Below, piece after piece: positions 8,281-15,975 of a stretch of 41,387 nucleotides of DNA; the stretch's first letter is position 1; every line of letters begins with the position of its first letter. Both the position numbers and the translations under genes were made by a program. Source of the DNA: RGIG426 sp045640165 (GTDB lineage: Bacteria > Bacillota > Clostridia > Oscillospirales > Acutalibacteraceae); the NCBI GenBank assembly GCA_045640165.1, contig JAZUEK010000070.1, positions 1 to 41,387 of the forward strand. The letters run 5' to 3'. Below the pieces are notes generated by a model. It did no database searches and was not told the DNA's origin. It saw only the letters and a list, made by a program, of their open reading frames with translations.

Positions 8281-8838
8281 TTAGGCACGCTCCATATATT
8301 CACCGGTACGGGTGTCGATACGAATCATTTCACCCTCGTCGATGAACAGCGGGACGCGGACTTCGGCGCCGGTTTCCAGCGTCGCCGGTTTGGTGGCGTT
8401 GGTGGCGGTGTCGCCTTTGAAGCCCGGATCGGTCTGGGTGACTTGGAGCTCGACAAAGTTCGGCGGCTCCACACCGAAGACGTTGCCTTTATAGGAAGCA
8501 ACGCGGCAGACCATATTCTCTTTCACGAAACGGAAGTTGTCGGAGAGAACGTCTTTGTTCAGCGGAACGAGCTCGTAGGACTCGGGGTCCATAAAGTAAT
8601 AGAGATCGGCGTCGTTGTAGGAATAGTGGATCTCTTTGCGCTCGACGTAAGCCGTCGGGAACTTGTCGTTCGGGTTGAAGGTTTTTTCAATGACCGCGCC
8701 GGAAATCACGTTGCGGATTTTGGTGCGGACAAAGGCGGCACCTTTGCCGGGTTTGACGTGTTGAAATTCCACGATCTGGAACACGACGCCGTCCATATCG
8801 AACGTAACGCCGTTGCGAAAATCGCCTGCAGAAACCAT
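8281..8838 (-). CDS. efp: Translation elongation factor P
   Basis: A 185-residue EF-P, the factor that rescues ribosomes stalled on polyproline. All three beta-barrel domains are present at normal length. The domain I loop HVKPGKGAAF places Lys32 at the tip, the residue that is modified in EF-P of other bacteria (5-aminopentanol in Bacillus; the modification here is unknown). The C-terminal signature region is intact (VPLFIDEGEMIRIDTRTGEYMERA). It follows the Xaa-Pro peptidase gene by 78 bp, a classic Firmicute pairing, and appears to have its own promoter in that gap. Confidence 0.98.
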   Translation of the reverse strand: MVSAGDFRNGVTFDMDGVVFQIVEFQHVKPGKGAAFVRTKIRNVISGAVIEKTFNPNDKFPTAYVERKEIHYSYNDADLYYFMDPESYELVPLNKDVLSDNFRFVKENMVCRVASYKGNVFGVEPPNFVELQVTQTDPGFKGDTATNATKPATLETGAEVRVPLFIDEGEMIRIDTRTGEYMERA

Positions 8839-8870
8839 AGTAATAGTCCTCCTATAAACCTATTTTCTTT

Positions 8871-8899
8871 ATTTTACTTTATTTTTCCTCTTTTTGCAA
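8871..8899 (-). promoter_or_regulatory. Probable promoter of efp
   Basis: Minus-strand TTGCAA and TAAAAT with a 17-bp spacer, ending about 32 bp before the efp ATG in an AT-rich gap. The -10 is less perfect than at other genes in the window. Confidence 0.55.
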
Positions 8900-8916
8900 G
8901 AGGTATTTGCCGAAAT

Positions 8917-9987
8917 TTAGATAATGAGCAAACTTTTTTTCGATTTTGTGAGGTTTTCGGCCCCATTCGCGGTGACAAGCGCCATATCTTCGATGCGCAC
9001 ACCGCCGACTCCGGGGAGATAGATGCCCGGCTCGACCGTGACGACGTTGCCGATTTCGAGCGTTTTGTCGCCGGCACGGGGCGAGAGGTTCGGTGCTTCG
9101 TGAATTTCAAAGCCAACGCCGTGTCCGGTGCTGTGGCCGAAATAGTCGCCGTAACCGGCGCTTGCAATGACGTCGCGCGCGGCTTTGTCCACATCGGCGC
9201 AACGCGCGCCCGGTTGTATGCACGCGAGCGCGGCGCGTTGTGCGGAAAGCACCACGTCGTAAATCTCTTTTTGCTTGTCCGATACGGTGCCGAGCGCAAC
9301 GGTGCGCGTCATATCGGCGTGCATTCCGCCGACGACAGCGCCGAAATCAAAGGTGACGAGGTCGCCTTTTTGCAATTGGCGGTCGGAGGGTACGGCATGG
9401 GGACACGAGCCGTTTTCACCGCTCGCCACAATGAAGTCGAAAGACACGCCCTCCGAGCCGTTGCGGCGGAGATGGGTTTCCAAATCGAGTGCCACGTCGC
9501 GTTCGGTGCGGCCGAGGGAGAGGCGCTCGATAATGTAGGAAAAGCCGTCGTCCGTTAGGGCTTGGGCGGCTTTGAGGTTTTTCAGTTCGTCGGCGGTTTT
9601 TACGCGTCGGCCTTGTTCAATCGAAGCATCTAAAGTGCCGTCGGCAAGCACGGTTGCCACATCCGCAAGGGCAGTTTTGAGGCGCGTTTCGGCGGCAACG
9701 GTGGTTTGTTCCGCTTCGATAACGAGTGTGTCTGCACAGTGCTCACCGAGGAAAGCGGCGATATTCTCATACAGCCGCGTCATAAGGGCGCAAGGCATGG
9801 TTTTTACGGCTTTTTGCCCGGCTTCAATATAGCGAGAGTCGAGCAGGTACACGGCGGTATCACGGGTGAGCAACACGGTGCCGTCGTCCGCGAAAAAGCC
9901 GGAGAGCCAATGCCGCGCCGCAGGAGAACGGACAAGGGCGGCTTGCCCGGGCGCAAGCGTTTGTTGTAACGCCTCAATATGGGTCAT
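8917..9987 (-). CDS. Xaa-Pro peptidase (M24 family)
   Basis: A 356-residue pita-bread metallopeptidase of family M24, expected to cleave X-Pro bonds in the cytoplasm. A creatinase-like N-terminal domain (about 1-125) precedes the catalytic domain. The five metal ligands are visible: Asp214 (TFDFGA), Asp225 (HADMTRT), His289 (GHSTGHGVG), Glu319 (VEPGIY) and Glu333 (VRIED). The substrate-pocket motif SFDFIVASGENGSCPHAVPS is also present. The start overlaps the stop of the upstream TIM-barrel gene by 4 bp, so they are translationally coupled. Its place before efp is typical and fits a shared link to proline-rich peptides. Specificity between aminopeptidase P and prolidase cannot be settled from sequence. 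Confidence 0.93.
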   Translation of the reverse strand: MTHIEALQQTLAPGQAALVRSPAARHWLSGFFADDGTVLLTRDTAVYLLDSRYIEAGQKAVKTMPCALMTRLYENIAAFLGEHCADTLVIEAEQTTVAAETRLKTALADVATVLADGTLDASIEQGRRVKTADELKNLKAAQALTDDGFSYIIERLSLGRTERDVALDLETHLRRNGSEGVSFDFIVASGENGSCPHAVPSDRQLQKGDLVTFDFGAVVGGMHADMTRTVALGTVSDKQKEIYDVVLSAQRAALACIQPGARCADVDKAARDVIASAGYGDYFGHSTGHGVGFEIHEAPNLSPRAGDKTLEIGNVVTVEPGIYLPGVGGVRIEDMALVTANGAENLTKSKKSLLII

Positions 9988-10850
9988 TTTTGCGCCTCCT
10001 CATACAGCGTCATCAGCGTTTTGGCATCGCGCGTCTGTGTTCCGGCCGATTCGCACACGAACGTGGGTGTAAATCCCCGTTCGGCGACCGCTTGCATCAG
10101 CGGTGCAGGGTCGGGGCCGAACACGGTATCCGAAAACGTAAGGTGGCGTTTTTCGCCGCCGTCGGTGTATTCAATCTTGGAAAAATGGGCGTGGAACTGA
10201 CGCGCGCGCTCGACACCGAGGGCGTTTTCGAGCGTGTCCAAAACGGCGTCGTAATCGGCACGGGAAGCGAGGCCGCCGTGGGTACGGGCGTTGAGGTGGC
10301 CGAAGTCGATACACGGCAAAAATCGCTCGTCAATGGCGCAAAAACGCATCACTTCGGAGAGGTCGCCCAGTTGGTTGATTTTCCCCATCGTTTCGGGGCA
10401 GATGTGTACGAAACCGAGTCCGGCATCGTCCAGTGCGGCTTGGGCTTTTTTCAGCGTTTCGCAGGCGAGAGCGGTCGCGCCCTCGCGCGAAAGACCGCCG
10501 AGGCCGCCGGGGTGCACCACGATACGGTTGCCGCCGAGACGGGCGACGGCGTCGGCACTGTCGAGAATATAGCGGACGCTGTTGTCGCGCTTTTGGGGGT
10601 CGTCGCTTGCGAGCGAGATGAAATACGGCGCGTGAAGCGACAACTGTATGCCGTGAGACTCCGCATTTATGCGCAAAGCGGCGGCGGTATCGTCCGACAG
10701 ACGGACACCGCGGCCGCATTGATATTCATAGGCGTTTAGGCCGAACGAGGCGGCATAAACGGGCATATCGGCGCTGTGTTTATACCCGGCGGCGGCGAAA
10801 TCCTCGCAGTTGCCGGCCGGCCCGAAACGGGCGATGAGATCGGTTGCCAT
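9984..10850 (-). CDS. Endonuclease IV/xylose isomerase-like TIM barrel protein
   Basis: A 288-residue protein of the AP endonuclease family 2 fold. Residues matching the Nfo zinc ligands can be followed in order: His73 (SLHAPYF), His113 (VVHPGG), Glu153 (CPETMG), Asp182 and His185 (IDFGH), His222 (HAHFS), His236 (KRHL) and Glu267 (CESAG). The Nfo motif DRH reads KRH here, so one aspartate ligand appears replaced by Lys234. It may be a true AP endonuclease or a related sugar or metal enzyme; confidence in the fold is high, in the reaction low. A TTG at 10853 would extend it one codon, but AAGGAGG (10858-10864) lies 7 bases from the ATG at 10850. It is the middle gene of a yqeG-peptidase run. 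Confidence 0.82.
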   Translation of the reverse strand: MATDLIARFGPAGNCEDFAAAGYKHSADMPVYAASFGLNAYEYQCGRGVRLSDDTAAALRINAESHGIQLSLHAPYFISLASDDPQKRDNSVRYILDSADAVARLGGNRIVVHPGGLGGLSREGATALACETLKKAQAALDDAGLGFVHICPETMGKINQLGDLSEVMRFCAIDERFLPCIDFGHLNARTHGGLASRADYDAVLDTLENALGVERARQFHAHFSKIEYTDGGEKRHLTFSDTVFGPDPAPLMQAVAERGFTPTFVCESAGTQTRDAKTLMTLYEEAQK

Positions 10851-10862
10851 CAAGAAGCCTCC

Positions 10863-11372
10863 TTACAGCCGCTCGGGGTGTTTTTGGCGAAAACGGCGTA
10901 AAATGCCTTTTTCAAAATGCCGTTTGAGCATAATGGTAGGACGGTTGGTTTCGAGCTCGATGGGCATTAGGAGCAGCATTTTCACGCCGGCCAGTTTGGT
11001 GCCGAGCACGTCGGTGAACACTTGGTCGCCGATGGCAATACATTTTTTCAAGGGAAGTCCCAAATGCTTTGCACCGCGCCAAAACCCGATGGGAGACGGC
11101 TTGCACGCGAGGGAGACGGCGTCGAGCCCGATTTTATTTGTAAACGGCAGAACGCGTTTCGCAAACCCGTTGGATACGACGGTGAGTTTGAAACCCTCCG
11201 CCTGCATCATTTTGAGCCAATCGGCGACTTCGTCGGACAGTTCCTGACTGTGGAATTTCGTCAGTGTGTTGTCCACGTCGAGCAAGATGCCCTCGACGCC
11301 GAGAGCGCGCAAATCTTCGGGGGTGACGAACTGGATGCGTTCGCGCAACAGTGTCGGATAAAAAATCGACAT
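10863..11372 (-). CDS. yqeG: YqeG-family HAD IIIA phosphatase
   Basis: A 169-residue HAD-superfamily protein of the YqeG type. Motif I is LLDVDNTLT with the two aspartates near 33 and 35, motif II is VVSNG, motif III lysine lies in CKPSP, and motif IV is GDQVFTD. Length and order agree with the family. Relatives include mitochondrial phosphatidylglycerophosphate phosphatase, so a role in phospholipid synthesis is possible but not shown here. It is the first gene after the rpsU terminator and lies 12 bp before the endonuclease IV-like gene. I saw no strong promoter in the 48 bp ahead of it, so read-through from rpsU is likely to contribute. Confidence 0.9.
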   Translation of the reverse strand: MSIFYPTLLRERIQFVTPEDLRALGVEGILLDVDNTLTKFHSQELSDEVADWLKMMQAEGFKLTVVSNGFAKRVLPFTNKIGLDAVSLACKPSPIGFWRGAKHLGLPLKKCIAIGDQVFTDVLGTKLAGVKMLLLMPIELETNRPTIMLKRHFEKGILRRFRQKHPERL

Positions 11373-11420
11373 ACAAAAACTCCTTCCTCGTCACGTTGAC
11401 AAAAAGTGACGGGGTAGATA

Positions 11421-11452
11421 AAAAAGCGGGCAAGAAAACTTGCCCGCTTTTT
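11421..11452 (-). terminator. Terminator (attenuating) after rpsU
   Basis: Inverted repeat AAAAAGCGGGCAAG / CTTGCCCGCTTTTT with an AAAA loop, 8 bp after the rpsU stop, with T runs on both sides. yqeG starts about 50 bp later without an obvious promoter. Confidence 0.92.
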
Positions 11453-11460
11453 ACGCGATT

Positions 11461-11637
11461 TTATTTGAACTTTCTTTTGCGGGCGGCCTCGGATTTCTTC
11501 TTACGGCGAACCGACGGCTTCTCGTAATGTTCTCTTTTGCGAACTTCGGCAAGCGTACCGGCGCGAGCGCAGGATTTTTTCCAGCGACGCAGGGCGCTAT
11601 CGATGCTTTCGTTCTCTTTAACTCTAACTTCGGACAT
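11461..11637 (-). CDS. rpsU: 30S ribosomal protein S21
   Basis: A 58-residue S21, beginning MSEVRVKENESIDSALRRWKK and ending in a highly basic tail (RRKKKSEAARKRKFK). S21 joins the 30S subunit late and aids base pairing of 16S rRNA with the mRNA leader. A longer frame begins 18 codons upstream, but its extra residues do not belong to S21. The ATG at 11637 is preceded by GGGGAGGG at a normal distance, so the short form is chosen. It has its own promoter and terminator. Confidence 0.97.
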   Translation of the reverse strand: MSEVRVKENESIDSALRRWKKSCARAGTLAEVRKREHYEKPSVRRKKKSEAARKRKFK

Positions 11638-11696
11638 TCTATGTTTCCCTCCCCTCAATTTTGGAAAGGCGGTAATTTCGCCACATAACAAAAGAC

Positions 11697-11725
11697 AGTA
11701 TACCGCAAAAATCCCGTTTCGTCAA
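11697..11725 (-). promoter_or_regulatory. Promoter of rpsU
   Basis: Minus-strand TTGACG and TATACT, 17-bp spacer, leaving a leader of roughly 50 bases. The leader contains a small GGCG/CGCC hairpin around 11670-11682. Confidence 0.8.
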
Positions 11726-11819
11726 GAGATTTCTATAACTTTCCCGACAAAAAACGCGGGATTTTTTGTATTTTCAAGCGAAAAGTACCGGCAAGGGTTA
11801 GTGAACGGTAATTTCCCGT

Positions 11820-14237
11820 TTATCGCACAACCAAGTTGACGAGTTTCGCCGGGACGTAGAGCTCTTTAACGAGCGTTTTGCCGGCAAGCTCGGCGGCGAC
11901 CTTTTCGTCCGCTTTGGCGAGGGCGAACACGTCCTCTTTCGCCATATCGGGGGCGATGTTCAGACGCGCACGGATTTTGCCGTTGACCTGCACCACGATT
12001 TCCACCGATTTTTCGACGCATTTCGCATCGTCCCACGTCGGCCACGAAGACTCGTTGAGCATTCCGCCGAAGCCCATTTGCTCAAAGATTTCTTCGGTGA
12101 TGTGGGGGGCAACCGGGTTTAAGAGCGTGATAAAGGTTTTGAGTTCGCCGCGCGTGATAGAGCCTTTGTCGTAGATGTCATTTAAGAGGGTCATCATCGC
12201 CGCGATGGCGGTGTTGTATTTGAGGGTTTCGAAGTCCTCGGACACTTTTTTGATGGTGCGGTGGAACGCGCCTTCGAGGTCAGAGGAGTAGCCGTCGCCG
12301 TCCACAACCATATCTTGCAACGCCCACAAACGGTCGATGAAGCGTTTGCAGCCGCGGACGCTGTTTTCCGACCAGGGAGCGGCCTTTTCGTAATCACCCA
12401 TAAAGAGAACGTAGAGACGCAGAACGTCGGCGCCGTATTGTTCGACGACCTCGTTCGGGTCAACGACGTTGCCTTTGGATTTGCTCATCTTTTCGCCGTC
12501 CGGCCCAAGGATGAGGCCCTGCGCCGTGCGTTTGGCGTACGGCTCGGACACCGGCACTTCGCCGAGGTCATAGAGGAATTTATACCAGAAACGGGAGTAG
12601 ATAAGGTGACGGGTGACGTGTTCCATACCGCCGTTATACCAGTCGACCGGCATCCAGTATTTCAGTTTGTCCGCGTCGGCAAACGCCTCGTTGTTTTTCG
12701 GGTCGATGTAACGCAGGAAGTACCACGACGAGCCGGCCCACTGGGGCATCGTGTCGGTTTCGCGTTTCGCCGCGCCGCCGCATTTCGGGCAGGTGCAGTT
12801 GACGAAATCGTCCACTTTGGCGAGCGGGCTTTCGCCGTCGGAACCCGGCTCGAATTTGTCCATTTTCGGGAGTTTCAGCGGCAGTTCGTCATACGGCACG
12901 GCGACCATACCGCAGGTCGGGCAGTGGACAATCGGAATCGGCTCGCCCCAATAGCGCTGGCGGTTGAACGCCCAGTCTTTCATCTTGTACTGGACGCCTT
13001 TTTCGCCCACGCCTTTTTCTTCGAGGAACTCAATCATACGGGCGATGGAGTCTTTTTTGTTCGTGTAACCGTTGAGGAAGTTGGAGTTGACCATTTCGCC
13101 GTCGCCGGTGTAGGCTTCTTTCGAAATGTCGCCGCCTTTGATGACCTCGATGATGTCGACGCCGAATTTTTTCGCGAATTCATAGTCGCGGTCATCGTGC
13201 GCCGGCACCGCCATAATCGCGCCGGTGCCGTAACCCATCATAACGTAGTCGGAGATGAAAATCGGGATGTCTTCACCGGTGAGCGGATGGGTGGCACACA
13301 GGCCATCGAGCTTCACACCGGTCTTATCTTTGACCAGTTGGGTACGCTCGAACTCGGTTTTTTTGGCGCATTCGGCGCGGTAATCTTTCACCGCGTCGAA
13401 GTTTTTGATTTTGTCCTGATATTTGTCCAGGAGCGGATGCTCCGGCGCCATAACCATAAAGGTAACGCCGTAGAGGGTATCGGGACGGGTGGTATAGATG
13501 CGGAGCGTTTCGTCGAGACCGGAGAGGGTGAAGTTGACGAACGCGCCGGTAGATTTACCAATCCAGTTTTCCTGCTGGAGTTTGATGTTCGGCAGGAAAT
13601 CGACCTCTTTAAGGCCTTCGAGCAGTTTGTCGGCGTAGTCGGTGATGCGCAGATACCACACGTCTTTGGATTTTTGCACGATGTCGCTGTGGCAGATGTC
13701 GCATTTGCCACCCTGGGAATCCTCGTTGGAGAGGACGACCTTACAGCTCGGGCAGTAGTTGACGAGGGTCTTGTCGCGGAAGACGAGACCTTTTTTGAAC
13801 ATCTTCAGGAAAATCCACTGCGTCCAGCGGTAGTAGTTTTCCTCGGTCGTATCGACAACGCGATTCCAGTCGAACGAGAAACCGACCGCTTTGAGCTGAG
13901 AGGTGAATTTTTCGATGTTGATATCGGTCACCTGACGGGGATGCATACCCGTTTTGATGGCGTAGTTCTCGGTGGGAAGACCGTAGGCGTCGAAGCCGAT
14001 CGGGAACAGCACGTTGTAGCCCTGCAAACGGCGTTTGCGCGACACCACTTCAAGACCGGAATAGGCTTTGATGTGGCCGACGTGCATACCGGCGCCGGAC
14101 GGATAAGGGAATTCGACCAAGCCGTAGAATTTCGGTTTGTCGGAGTTGTCTTTTGCGGCGAAAGTCTGTTTTTCGTCCCAAATTTTTTGCCATTTTTTCT
14201 CAACGGCGGAAAAATCATAGCGTTCCATTTGTGTCAT
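11820..14237 (-). CDS. leuS: Leucyl-tRNA synthetase
   Basis: An 805-residue class I aminoacyl-tRNA synthetase charging tRNA-Leu. The HIGH motif appears as HVGHIKAY in PYPSGAGMHVGH, and KMSKS as GEKMSKSKGNVVDP near residue 580. The zinc-knuckle region YCPSCKVVLSNED and the CP1 editing domain (about 220-420, with the acidic AHDDRD segment) are present. A C-terminal anticodon-binding and tail region ends VNGKIRARLNIAPD onward. It is the last gene of the long plsX run; the start lies 1 bp beyond the rsfS stop. Two in-frame ATGs (14237, 14228) are possible. No T-box leader is found, consistent with its internal position. No strong terminator follows, only AT-rich weak stems in 11747-11819. Confidence 0.98.
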   Translation of the reverse strand: MTQMERYDFSAVEKKWQKIWDEKQTFAAKDNSDKPKFYGLVEFPYPSGAGMHVGHIKAYSGLEVVSRKRRLQGYNVLFPIGFDAYGLPTENYAIKTGMHPRQVTDINIEKFTSQLKAVGFSFDWNRVVDTTEENYYRWTQWIFLKMFKKGLVFRDKTLVNYCPSCKVVLSNEDSQGGKCDICHSDIVQKSKDVWYLRITDYADKLLEGLKEVDFLPNIKLQQENWIGKSTGAFVNFTLSGLDETLRIYTTRPDTLYGVTFMVMAPEHPLLDKYQDKIKNFDAVKDYRAECAKKTEFERTQLVKDKTGVKLDGLCATHPLTGEDIPIFISDYVMMGYGTGAIMAVPAHDDRDYEFAKKFGVDIIEVIKGGDISKEAYTGDGEMVNSNFLNGYTNKKDSIARMIEFLEEKGVGEKGVQYKMKDWAFNRQRYWGEPIPIVHCPTCGMVAVPYDELPLKLPKMDKFEPGSDGESPLAKVDDFVNCTCPKCGGAAKRETDTMPQWAGSSWYFLRYIDPKNNEAFADADKLKYWMPVDWYNGGMEHVTRHLIYSRFWYKFLYDLGEVPVSEPYAKRTAQGLILGPDGEKMSKSKGNVVDPNEVVEQYGADVLRLYVLFMGDYEKAAPWSENSVRGCKRFIDRLWALQDMVVDGDGYSSDLEGAFHRTIKKVSEDFETLKYNTAIAAMMTLLNDIYDKGSITRGELKTFITLLNPVAPHITEEIFEQMGFGGMLNESSWPTWDDAKCVEKSVEIVVQVNGKIRARLNIAPDMAKEDVFALAKADEKVAAELAGKTLVKELYVPAKLVNLVVR

Positions 14238-14238
14238 C

Positions 14239-14613
14239 TCATTTCTCAGTATTTTCGAGGAAATCGGCCGGGTCTACGTCAATGCCGTCTTTCCAAAGAT
14301 GTTCAAGATTGTAAAATTCGCGCGTTTCCTGCATAAACACGTGCACGACTACGCACCCGTAGTCCAGCAGCACCCACGAGGAGTTGCGGTAGCCCTCGGT
14401 GCGGAGCGGCTCGACGCCTTGCTCTTTCAGGTCGAATTCCACGTAGTCGGTGAACGAGCGGACTTGGGTGGAACTGGTGCCCTCGGCAATGACGAAGTAA
14501 TCGGCAAGCGAGGTCAGCGCGTGGACGTCGATGACGCGAATTTCCGACGCTTTGTGGTTGTCGAGCGAGCGGACAATGGCGCCGCAGAGGTCTTTCGGGG
14601 ATTCAAGGCTCAT
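14239..14613 (-). CDS. rsfS: Ribosomal silencing factor RsfS
   Basis: A 124-residue RsfS/YbeB/Iojap protein. In known bacteria it binds L14 on the 50S subunit and blocks joining with 30S when nutrients are short. Family segments are clear: VIDVHALTSLADYFVIAEGTSS, then SWVLLDYGCVVVHVFMQETREFYNLEHLW. It starts in a 4-bp ATGA overlap with the upstream LCP-like gene, whose poly-Glu codons supply the ribosome binding site. It lies between nadD/yqeK and leuS in the conserved order. Confidence 0.97.
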   Translation of the reverse strand: MSLESPKDLCGAIVRSLDNHKASEIRVIDVHALTSLADYFVIAEGTSSTQVRSFTDYVEFDLKEQGVEPLRTEGYRNSSWVLLDYGCVVVHVFMQETREFYNLEHLWKDGIDVDPADFLENTEK

Positions 14614-15968
14614 TCTTCTTCCTCCTCTTCCTCGATCATACCGGTTTGTTTCACCAGCAGTTTGTCGAAAGTGGCGGTTTGGAGATTAGCTTTTTCGGTG
14701 TTGGAAATCTCGGTCATTTTGAGATATTCCGTTGTCAACGGCGTGCCATAGGGGTTAAACGAGTCGTTGATGAGTTTGCACAGTTCGTCTTTGTGGACGG
14801 AGTAGAACAGCGTGCCGTCCATGGTGGCAGGCTCACCCGGCAGGATGGACACGGTGATTTTCGAGCGGTCGATTTTGTTGAGGTCGCCGAGCAGTTTCAC
14901 CATCAGCGAGATGTCGTCCGCAATTTCGTTTTCGCGTTTGGTGCGGATGGGGGTCGAGCCTTTCATCAGCGGATACAGCACGTCGTCGTCCAGTTTTTCT
15001 TTGTCGGTGGTCATCAGACGTTCGAACAGTGCGACGTACACCTGACGTTGACGGGTGAGGTTTTTGAGTTCGCCGTTCACCGATTCCCAGTCGCCGAGCG
15101 CGTATTCAAGCGCGCCCTCGCCGTCGACAGTTTGGACGCCGGCGTCATAGGTGATGTCGCCGAGGGTCATCGCATCGCCGAGTTTGATGTCTACGCCGCC
15201 CACGAGGTCAACGAGTTTGACGAACGCTTCCTGGGGGAAGATATAGTAGTTGTCGATCGGAAGCGTGTATTGATAGGTGAAGATTTCGGTGAGGTTGCCG
15301 ACGGCACTGCCCGTTTTTTGGGTGATTTTTGTGTTGCAGGGCTTGCCGTTTTCAAGAATTACGTTGTGTTTGCCGTCGGTGATTTCGGCGTCGAATACCT
15401 GCTTGCGGCAGGTTTCGCACCAATCGAGTTTTTTCGGGCTCGACCATACGCCGCCGATACTTCTAACGTCGAAGTGCTCGGTGTCGCCGAGATAGGTGCC
15501 GGTCGGCACTTGCATCACGTTGACGGTTTTGGCTTTTTTGTCGTAGCAAACGACCGAGACCATTTGCATCCGTCCGGTGGTGCCGTTTTCTTTTTCTTTG
15601 CCGAGCATACCGAGCAGGTAATAGGCCACGTTGTCGTTTTCCTTAGCGGTGACGACGGCGTCGGTGGTGCCGTTGGTTTCGCCGCTGAAATAGGTTTTCA
15701 CATATTTATAGGCGGTGATGCCGAACCAAACGAGTGCCGCAAGGAACAGCAGGAACAAGACCACCAAGATGATTTTGCCCACGGGGGCGCCGTTCTTTTT
15801 CTTTTTGCGGCGTGCGGTGGAACGCGTGGCGGAGGAAGCGGTGCGCGTTCCGCGAAGCGGCACTTGCGATTGGGCTTCCGGCGCGATGGTGCCGCCGTTG
15901 CGTTTGGCTTCACGCGCGGCTTTTTTTGCGGCTTTTATCCGTTTTTTCTGACGGTTGTCTTTTGCCAT
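14610..15968 (-). CDS. LytR-CpsA-Psr (LCP)-like membrane protein, atypical
   Basis: A 452-residue protein with a basic N-terminus (about 1-62), one membrane helix (about 63-86), and a large extracellular part. It resembles LCP phosphotransferases, which attach wall polymers to peptidoglycan: MVSVVCYDKKAKTVNVMQVP aligns with the first LCP strand, and FVKLVDLVGGVDI plus VDGEGALEYAL with the core. Key arginines look lost: PTGTYL stands where PRDTYV is usual, and ALGDW where VRxR is usual, though RQRQ remains. Two CxxC-like cysteines (DWCETC) are unusual. It ends in seven glutamates. It sits between nadD/yqeK and rsfS, where LCP genes are common in this group. A degenerate LCP with changed function is possible. 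Confidence 0.75.
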   Translation of the reverse strand: MAKDNRQKKRIKAAKKAAREAKRNGGTIAPEAQSQVPLRGTRTASSATRSTARRKKKKNGAPVGKIILVVLFLLFLAALVWFGITAYKYVKTYFSGETNGTTDAVVTAKENDNVAYYLLGMLGKEKENGTTGRMQMVSVVCYDKKAKTVNVMQVPTGTYLGDTEHFDVRSIGGVWSSPKKLDWCETCRKQVFDAEITDGKHNVILENGKPCNTKITQKTGSAVGNLTEIFTYQYTLPIDNYYIFPQEAFVKLVDLVGGVDIKLGDAMTLGDITYDAGVQTVDGEGALEYALGDWESVNGELKNLTRQRQVYVALFERLMTTDKEKLDDDVLYPLMKGSTPIRTKRENEIADDISLMVKLLGDLNKIDRSKITVSILPGEPATMDGTLFYSVHKDELCKLINDSFNPYGTPLTTEYLKMTEISNTEKANLQTATFDKLLVKQTGMIEEEEEEE

Positions 15969-15975
15969 AGTTCGG

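Noticed and set aside
8275..8287. Palindrome GTGCCTTAGGCAC at the efp stop codon
   Set aside because: Only 5 bp of stem, no T run; too short to support a terminator or operator.
11692..11819. Strong terminator or small RNA after leuS
   Set aside because: Only short AT-rich stems (around 11747-11768) and a 5-bp AACGG/CCGTT stem are visible besides the rpsU promoter; not enough to call.
12261..14336. A 691-codon plus-strand open frame opposite leuS
   Set aside because: It is antisense to a complete leucyl-tRNA synthetase gene, has His/Val/Phe-rich low-information content, and results from GC-rich codon bias. Similar long shadows lie opposite smc, nadD-yqeK, rdgB and the C1 protease.
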